A stretch of DNA of 64,000 nt from Fodinibius salinus (GTDB taxonomy: Bacteria > Bacteroidota > Rhodothermia > Balneolales > Balneolaceae), in assembly GCF_008124865.1 (NCBI RefSeq), contig NZ_VNHY01000001.1, positions 434,001 through 498,000 of the forward strand. Direction: 5' to 3'. Shown one piece after another: positions 58,855 through 64,000 of this stretch; within the stretch, counting starts at the first letter, position 1; each line of letters opens with the position of its first letter. The notes under the pieces were generated by a model. That model saw nothing but the letters and a program-made list of their open reading frames with translations, searched no databases and was not told where the DNA came from. The position numbers were made by a program, and so were the translations under genes.

Positions 58855-59621
58855 TGCAGGACCATTGTGATTCGAAGACTCTGTTCATCGGCTTCCTCAA
58901 AATCAAAGCCGTCATATTTTGCACGTATGTTATACGTGCTTTCGTTGATAATATCAAGCATTTGTTGTAGGGTGTATGCCCGCTGTTGATGTGTTTCTCT
59001 ATATTGCTGGATTACCGTCTCTTGGTCATCTGCCAGTTCCTCAATCTTAAAACTGTTTGTATGGATTTGCTTATCGGGATTATAGCTGCTTTCTCTGATA
59101 AAGCGGTATCCATCATCTGTATATCCCTCTTCATCGTCAAGGTAGTCAATGGATTTAACTGAGTTTTTGGGAGTTGTAAAATCAAAAATAAGCAGGCTAT
59201 TGGGCGCAAGTACCTTTTGCGTTTGGGATAGAAATTGCTGCACTTCATCTGCGCTCTGTAGGTAATTAATGCTGTCAAATATTGAGACCACAACATCAAA
59301 TGTGCGGTTAATGTTGATGTCTAGAAAATCCATTACTTGGAATTGAATAGCATTATTGGATTTATCCTTCTTTTTGCGGGCTTTGGCAATCATTTCGTGA
59401 GATTTATCGGTGGCCAGAATTCGGTAATCATCAATTTGCCGCAGGGCATAAGAGAGGGAGCCGGTACCACAGGCCAGCTCGAGTACAGTTTGGGGATCAG
59501 GATGATGCTGAAGCATTAGTACATCAATAAAGTCGGCCCAGAGTCCGTAATCAACATCTTCCATGAGCGTGTCGTAAACATCTGCCAGCTTGGTATATTC
59601 ACTGCCTTGGGTGTTTGTCAT
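58836..59621 (-). CDS. Class I SAM-dependent methyltransferase
   Basis: This 261-residue protein has the SAM motif VLELACGTGSLSYALRQI (about residues 41-58), with VVSIFDSINYL as the later motif. The opening YTKLADVYDTLMEDVDYGLWADFI resembles the YqeM/CmoA-like group often located in the same conserved neighbourhood in Bacteroidota-like and Firmicutes genomes. Substrate unknown. Its ATG overlaps the pdxA stop by four bases. Confidence 0.85.
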   Translation of the reverse strand: MTNTQGSEYTKLADVYDTLMEDVDYGLWADFIDVLMLQHHPDPQTVLELACGTGSLSYALRQIDDYRILATDKSHEMIAKARKKKDKSNNAIQFQVMDFLDININRTFDVVVSIFDSINYLQSADEVQQFLSQTQKVLAPNSLLIFDFTTPKNSVKSIDYLDDEEGYTDDGYRFIRESSYNPDKQIHTNSFKIEELADDQETVIQQYRETHQQRAYTLQQMLDIINESTYNIRAKYDGFDFEEADEQSLRITMVLQCPNTQ

Positions 59622-60622
59622 AGAGATACGGTTTGCTTTGCACGATGTTTGGACAACATATCTGCCAGTTTATAAGCCTGCTTGAACGAAGATGGATTAG
59701 CTTTATGCTGACCGGCAATATCAAAGGCAGTACCGTGATCGGGTGAAGTTCGGATGATTGGCAGACCTGCCGTAAAATTGACTCCTGCACCAAACGAGAG
59801 TGTTTTAAAAGGGATTAAGCCTTGGTCATGGTACATTGCCAGAATGCCATCGTAATTCTCATATTTTCGATTACCGAAAAAGCCGTCTGCCGGATGAGGA
59901 CCGCTGGCATCGATATTTTGCTGACGAGCATTATTAATAGCCGGACTAATAATTTTGGTTTCTTCACTGCCTATAATACCGCCGTCACCTGCATGGGGAT
60001 TCAATCCCAACACCGCGATTTTGGGGCGGGCGATAGAAAAATCTTTTTGCAGACTCTGGTTCATAAGAGAAATCTGATGGGTAATATCATCTACGGAAAG
60101 AGAGCTTGCTACATCTTTTACTGGAATATGAACGGAGGAGAGCCCCACTCGCAAATCATTATTGACGAGCATCATCATAAATTCATCAGTATCGGTTTGT
60201 TCAGCTAAAAATTCGGTATGCCCGGGGATGTTATATCCTGCAATGTTTACAGCTTCTTTAGAAATAGGAGCAGTAACTATTGCATCAGTTGTACCGTTCA
60301 GGCAAAATTCAATAGCCTTTTCGACAGCCAGCATAGCACATTTGCCGGATTGTTTGGTAAATGCTCCTGGTTCGATGACGGGACTTTCATCTTTATAGGG
60401 ATTTAGGACATTAATTGCGTCATCTCTAATATCTTTTGCTGTCTGGGCCAGATGATATTTGATTTTAGAATCTAAATCCGATTGATAAAAATCAATAACA
60501 CTTGGCGAGCTTAGGATAACAGGGGTTGTATTGCTATCTTGTTGGTCAGAAAGTGTTTTTAAGATGACCTCCGGACCAATGCCGTTAAAATCACCTCCGG
60601 TTATGGCTATACAGTTATTCAT
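59618..60622 (-). CDS. pdxA: 4-hydroxythreonine-4-phosphate dehydrogenase
   Basis: PdxA oxidises 4-phosphohydroxy-L-threonine in pyridoxal phosphate synthesis. This 334-residue protein begins NNCIAITGGDFNGIGPEVILK. It has VTAPISKEAVN, GHTEFLAEQT, LGLNPHAGDGGIIG and the metal-site segment MYHDQGLIPFK. The ATG at 60622 gives the conserved start; extending to 60769 would run back through the stop codon area of the preceding gene and add 49 unrelated residues. Four-base overlap with the methyltransferase. Confidence 0.95.
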   Translation of the reverse strand: MNNCIAITGGDFNGIGPEVILKTLSDQQDSNTTPVILSSPSVIDFYQSDLDSKIKYHLAQTAKDIRDDAINVLNPYKDESPVIEPGAFTKQSGKCAMLAVEKAIEFCLNGTTDAIVTAPISKEAVNIAGYNIPGHTEFLAEQTDTDEFMMMLVNNDLRVGLSSVHIPVKDVASSLSVDDITHQISLMNQSLQKDFSIARPKIAVLGLNPHAGDGGIIGSEETKIISPAINNARQQNIDASGPHPADGFFGNRKYENYDGILAMYHDQGLIPFKTLSFGAGVNFTAGLPIIRTSPDHGTAFDIAGQHKANPSSFKQAYKLADMLSKHRAKQTVSL

Positions 60623-60638
60623 CAAAAATATCCGATCT

Positions 60639-62051
60639 TTATTTTCTAGTTTGTTCAACCAAGCGAAAATCTCCGAATCCGCTAGTGGCTTTAAAGATAA
60701 ATTCTCGAGAAGGGTATGACCATATTTCTGTGGTGGCTCCCTTCGTTGGGAATTTTCGTTCAATATCATTGGGTGGCCCGTATTTTATATACACCTTACC
60801 CTGATCGGTGTTGTAGCCAAGTTTTTGTTTGGATGAGTATTTTTCAAAGGCGTAATCAATACGATTGTAATATTCGGTCATAAGCTCATTGAATTCGGTC
60901 TTGGGAGAAGGATCCCGTTTCTTCCAGTAATCTCTGAATTTTTGCTCTCGCTCTTTTTTAGTACCGCTTGAAAGCCGATTGATTGTTTTGTCATCGGCAA
61001 TAAACCGGAGCATATCCACCGCTACATCCAGACTTAGCAGGCTATTGGGTATATCAGGCCAAACGGTTTGAAAAACAGTTTGTGCCACTGGTTTTGTTGA
61101 GCTTTGAGTGTCAACCGTAAGGCGATAAACCGCGTTGGGAAGTTTGGTGCCCGGTATTTTTATCAATGCGTAAGTATATCCATCTGATACTTGTTGCAAA
61201 TCTACTCGTACACGTTCATTGTTTGTAGCTACCAGCGAGGGTTTGATACCCTTGTTGATATGTTTTTTTGCAAGCTTTTTGGAATAGACACTCTTAGCCT
61301 TACTGGTGTCTTTGTCCTGAATATTTAAATTTGTTACGGTAAGGCTGTAATTAGATTCTGTGTTAAAATCAGGTAAATAGACAAGGGCATAAAAATCAGT
61401 AGCGTATTTTACGTTTTTGCCGAACCGAGACAGCACTAATTGTGATAATTCCTGACCTTCGATGAAATTTTCGCCGAGAATAACATTCCCCACTTCTATT
61501 GTGTTATACCTAGAGATAGACAAGGTTTTTGCCCGTGATCTTCTTGATTCCGTTTCTTGTCCTTGTTTCATCTGAAGAACATAGCTGTAAACTCCGGGTG
61601 TAAGTGAAGTTTTAACATATCCACTCACAAATTTATCAGTAGATTGACTTTGTTGGTAATCGGCAGCAAAAGCAGTGTCAGACCACATGGTACGTCCCAC
61701 CGAAGGCAAACCTTCAACCGAGACGTCCTTCCGTTTACCCAGTTTTGATTTATTAGATTTAAAAACTTCCATGTTGAGTTGTATCGCACTGTAAAACTCT
61801 TTTCCGGAAGGCCCGCTATTGTTCTTTTTAAACGACAAATAGCTATAGGGCATATTAAAAACCGTGGCGAGAGTAACTGTAGAATCTGTGTCACCGGGTA
61901 AGATGATTTGATCAAAAGAGGCAGGTTCTTGTTTATTACTCCGTGCAAGCTGCACATATTCGGGAAGACGTTGCGCGAAAAGATCGGTTCCATTGAAGGG
62001 GAGCAACAGGACAACAAAAATAGCTGAGTAAAGAAGCTTGGATAAGTTCAC
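60639..62051 (-). CDS. GWxTD-domain secreted protein
   Basis: This 470-residue protein has a signal peptide at about residues 1-26 (GTDLFAQ). Beta-rich repeats make up the N-terminal two thirds. The C-terminal GWxTD-domain pattern is RDYWKKRDPSPKTEFNELM, then LGYNTDQGKVYIKYGPPNDIE. The naming Trp is Tyr here (GYNTD). Such proteins are found mainly in Bacteroidota/Chlorobi-type bacteria; function unknown. It lies 16 bases before pdxA. Confidence 0.82.
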   Translation of the reverse strand: MNLSKLLYSAIFVVLLLPFNGTDLFAQRLPEYVQLARSNKQEPASFDQIILPGDTDSTVTLATVFNMPYSYLSFKKNNSGPSGKEFYSAIQLNMEVFKSNKSKLGKRKDVSVEGLPSVGRTMWSDTAFAADYQQSQSTDKFVSGYVKTSLTPGVYSYVLQMKQGQETESRRSRAKTLSISRYNTIEVGNVILGENFIEGQELSQLVLSRFGKNVKYATDFYALVYLPDFNTESNYSLTVTNLNIQDKDTSKAKSVYSKKLAKKHINKGIKPSLVATNNERVRVDLQQVSDGYTYALIKIPGTKLPNAVYRLTVDTQSSTKPVAQTVFQTVWPDIPNSLLSLDVAVDMLRFIADDKTINRLSSGTKKEREQKFRDYWKKRDPSPKTEFNELMTEYYNRIDYAFEKYSSKQKLGYNTDQGKVYIKYGPPNDIERKFPTKGATTEIWSYPSREFIFKATSGFGDFRLVEQTRK

Positions 62052-62211
62052 GATTCCAAAATTTAATTAAGAATGTTAATAAGTACTACAGCAATCTAAA
62101 TTAATGAAGATAATCCGAAATACATATATTCATTACTTTCGGGATTGCTAAAAATCGTTATTTTAAACGCTCGAAATTGCAATCTATTACCTACAAAACG
62201 TAATTCACTCT

Positions 62212-63846
62212 ATGAGTTCCAGCAATTCCGGTTCAACTTCTGCACAGGATCTACAATCACTTATTAAGGAAATCAATAAAACTGAGGCCGAGATCAAAAA
62301 GGGAGGAGGAGAGAAGCGAATTAAGAAGCATCATGATAAAGGCAAACTCACCGCCCGCGAACGTATTGATATGCTGATTGATGAAGACAGTCGACTTTAT
62401 GAGCTGGGGCTCTGGGCCGGATACGAAATGTATGAGGATGAGGGCGGATGTCCCTCGGGCGGTGTGGTCACAGGAATTGGCAGCGTATCTGGACGCGACT
62501 GTGTGATTGTAGCTAATGACGCCACTGTAAAAGCCGGAGCGTGGTTCCCTATTACAGCCAAGAAAAATTTGCGGGCTCAGGAGATTGCTCTCGAAAATCG
62601 GTTGCCAATTTTGTATTTGGTAGATTCTGCCGGCGTTTATCTGCCGATGCAGGATGAAATTTTTCCCGACAAAGAACACTTTGGACGTATTTTTCGCAAC
62701 AACGCACGGCTTAGTGCCGAAGGCATCCCACAGATTGCCGCCATTATGGGCAGTTGTGTAGCCGGCGGCGCCTATTTGCCGATTATGAGCGACGAGGCTC
62801 TTATTGTAGATGGAACCGGCAGTGTATTTTTGGCCGGCAGTTACTTGGTGAAAGCGGCCATTGGTGAAGAGGTGGATAATGAAACATTGGGTGGTGCCAC
62901 CACACATACCGAAATTAGCGGTGTAACCGACTACAAAGTAGAAGATGATGAAGAATGCTTAAGTACAGTTCGGGATTTGGTAGATAAATTGGGTCCTTTT
63001 GATACTGCAGGATTCAATCGTAAAGATCCGGTAGCCCCCGCCCGTGATGTGACCGAAATATTTGATGTTTTCCCTGATGATAGAACCAAGCCATATGATA
63101 TGCATAACATCTTAGAATGTGTTGTAGATGAGGATTCATTTACTGAGTTCAAAAAAGGTTATGGGCAGACACTCATCACTGGTTTTGCACGCGTGGATGG
63201 CTGGAGCGTAGGCATTGTTGCTAACCAGCGGAAGATTACGCGCACCAAAGAGGGCGAAATGCAGGTTGGAGGGGTCATTTATTCCGATTCCTCCGACAAA
63301 GCGGCCCGGTTTATTATGAACTGTAATCAGAAGAATATTCCTATTGTATTTTTGCAGGATGTGACCGGATTTATGATCGGCAAGCGTAGCGAGCACGGGG
63401 GAATCATCAAAGATGGGGCCAAGATGGTCAATGCAGTATCAAACAGTACGGTGCCCAAGGTTACGATTGTGATAGGTAACAGCTATGGTGCTGGTAATTA
63501 TGCGATGTGTGGACGTGCTTACGATCCTCGATTTATGTATGCTTGGCCATCAGCTCAAATTGCAGTGATGGGTGGTACACAGGCGGCAAAAGTATTGACT
63601 CAAATCCGGGTTTCATCACTTGAGAAAAAGGGAAAAGAAATTACCGAGGAGGAGGAAGAAGAAATTATGAAAGAGATTAGTGAACGGTATGAGCATCAGA
63701 CGGATGTACGTTATGCGGCGGCACGCTTGTGGGTAGATGGAATCATCAATCCTGTTGAAACGCGTGATCGTATTTCACATTCCATTAAATGCGCGAACTA
63801 TAATCCCGATATTCCAGAGTTTAAAACTGGCGTGATGCAAACCTAA
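62212..63846 (+). CDS. Acyl-CoA carboxylase beta subunit (methylcrotonyl/propionyl-CoA type)
   Basis: This 544-residue carboxyltransferase has an N-terminal domain with ARERIDMLIDEDSRLYELG and GIGSVSGRDCVIVANDATVKAG. Later come IMGSCVAGGAYLPIMSDEA and the C-terminal GNSYGAGNYAMCGRAYDPRF. The length and motifs fit the methylcrotonyl-CoA carboxylase beta group, but propionyl/acetyl substrates cannot be excluded. The biotin-carrying subunit is not seen in the window. Biotin synthesis genes are 33 kb away. Confidence 0.88.
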   Translation: MSSSNSGSTSAQDLQSLIKEINKTEAEIKKGGGEKRIKKHHDKGKLTARERIDMLIDEDSRLYELGLWAGYEMYEDEGGCPSGGVVTGIGSVSGRDCVIVANDATVKAGAWFPITAKKNLRAQEIALENRLPILYLVDSAGVYLPMQDEIFPDKEHFGRIFRNNARLSAEGIPQIAAIMGSCVAGGAYLPIMSDEALIVDGTGSVFLAGSYLVKAAIGEEVDNETLGGATTHTEISGVTDYKVEDDEECLSTVRDLVDKLGPFDTAGFNRKDPVAPARDVTEIFDVFPDDRTKPYDMHNILECVVDEDSFTEFKKGYGQTLITGFARVDGWSVGIVANQRKITRTKEGEMQVGGVIYSDSSDKAARFIMNCNQKNIPIVFLQDVTGFMIGKRSEHGGIIKDGAKMVNAVSNSTVPKVTIVIGNSYGAGNYAMCGRAYDPRFMYAWPSAQIAVMGGTQAAKVLTQIRVSSLEKKGKEITEEEEEEIMKEISERYEHQTDVRYAAARLWVDGIINPVETRDRISHSIKCANYNPDIPEFKTGVMQT

Positions 63847-63954
63847 TACAATAAACAGTAGTCAGTTAGCAGTATATTTTTTATTACATTTTTTTAATTA
63901 AGTATATCTCTTATCACATTTTTCAATTGTAAATTATAACCTAATACCAATCTT

Positions 63955-64000
63955 ATGAAGTTAGTGCGTACTTTTGTTCTTTGTTTCGCCTTTCTGATGG
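63955..64000 (+). CDS. Start of an exported protein, cut by the window edge
   Basis: The ATG at 63955 opens a frame that reads MKLVRTFVLCFAFLM at the window end, a Sec signal peptide start. Only 15 codons are visible, so no product can be named. It begins 108 bases after the carboxylase. Confidence 0.5.
   Translation, partial: MKLVRTFVLCFAFLM

Noticed and set aside
60623-60769. N-terminal extension of pdxA by 49 residues
   Set aside because: The extension overlaps the end of the GWxTD gene and has no PdxA similarity; the ATG at 60622 gives the conserved start.
62257-62907. A 216-codon minus-strand open frame inside the carboxylase gene
   Set aside because: It is antisense to the acyl-CoA carboxylase with all its motifs; no family features.
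1-64000. tRNA, rRNA, CRISPR arrays, insertion sequences, prophage
   Set aside because: No cloverleaf, direct-repeat array, transposase motif or phage gene was found anywhere in the window.

Overview
The window reads as one contiguous piece of a bacterial chromosome: dense, moderately AT-rich and without tRNA, rRNA, CRISPR or insertion-sequence genes. The gene content points to the Bacteroidota/Balneolota side of the tree, most likely a Balneolales-like marine or halophilic organism. The signs are BshC (bacillithiol), a PorV/PorQ-type barrel, BamA/TamA-type and small outer-membrane barrels, GWxTD-type, DUF4837, DUF1684 and DUF4331 proteins, many lipoproteins, and a Bacteroidota-style -33/-7 promoter before the trp leader. 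The taxon is inferred from family content, not from a marker-gene comparison.

Layout. 1-9.5 kb: end of a bifunctional-nuclease gene, bshC, 5-formyl-THF cyclo-ligase, a PspC protein, tmk, a pair of DUF4331-type secreted proteins, a TPR lipoprotein, an SRPBCC protein, aroE and pgeF. 9.7-13.7 kb: dxr, rseP, psd and pssA (isoprenoid precursor, envelope protease and phosphatidylethanolamine synthesis). 13.8-24.2 kb: a PorV-like gene facing left, then a complete tryptophan operon trpL-E-S-G-D-C-F-B-A. The operon has a ribosome-dependent attenuator with a Trp-Trp-Trp leader peptide, contains tryptophanyl-tRNA synthetase, and runs into a Trp-rich DUF4837 lipoprotein gene. 24.2-28.9 kb: biotin genes bioF, a pimeloyl-ACP esterase-like hydrolase, bioC, bioD and bioA (no bioB).

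29.0-35.5 kb is the most unusual region. It holds two small membrane proteins, an orphan ParA, a disordered protein with a C-terminal ribbon-helix-helix, an OlsB-like GNAT acyltransferase, a PlsC acyltransferase, and an 860-residue fusion of an alpha/beta-hydrolase fold lacking its nucleophile, a DedA membrane domain and an ATP-grasp ligase. It looks like a candidate membrane-lipid modification and transport module.

35.5-49.3 kb is mostly on the minus strand: a TPR protein, a divergent dUTPase/dCTP-deaminase-like protein, an FMN reductase, a nitrilase-family protein lacking the usual lysine, DUF1508, a methyltransferase, DUF1684, an HEAGH membrane protein, a GT2 glycosyltransferase, a CrtI-like desaturase, a cNMP-binding protein, a BamA/TamA-like barrel and a DUF2795-like protein; the lipoprotein and metallophosphoesterase genes face the other way. 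49.4-55.0 kb, plus strand: tatA, gatA, an SDR, an M28/glutaminyl-cyclase lipoprotein, prmA and ppx/gppA. 55.0-64 kb: two small outer-membrane barrels, an ECF sigma factor, queG, the minus-strand run GWxTD-pdxA-methyltransferase-ftsE, and an acyl-CoA carboxylase beta subunit; the window ends inside a new gene.

The most striking finding read directly from the sequence is the trp attenuator. Its leader peptide, 1:2 hairpin, 2:3 antiterminator and 3:4 terminator can all be laid out base by base.
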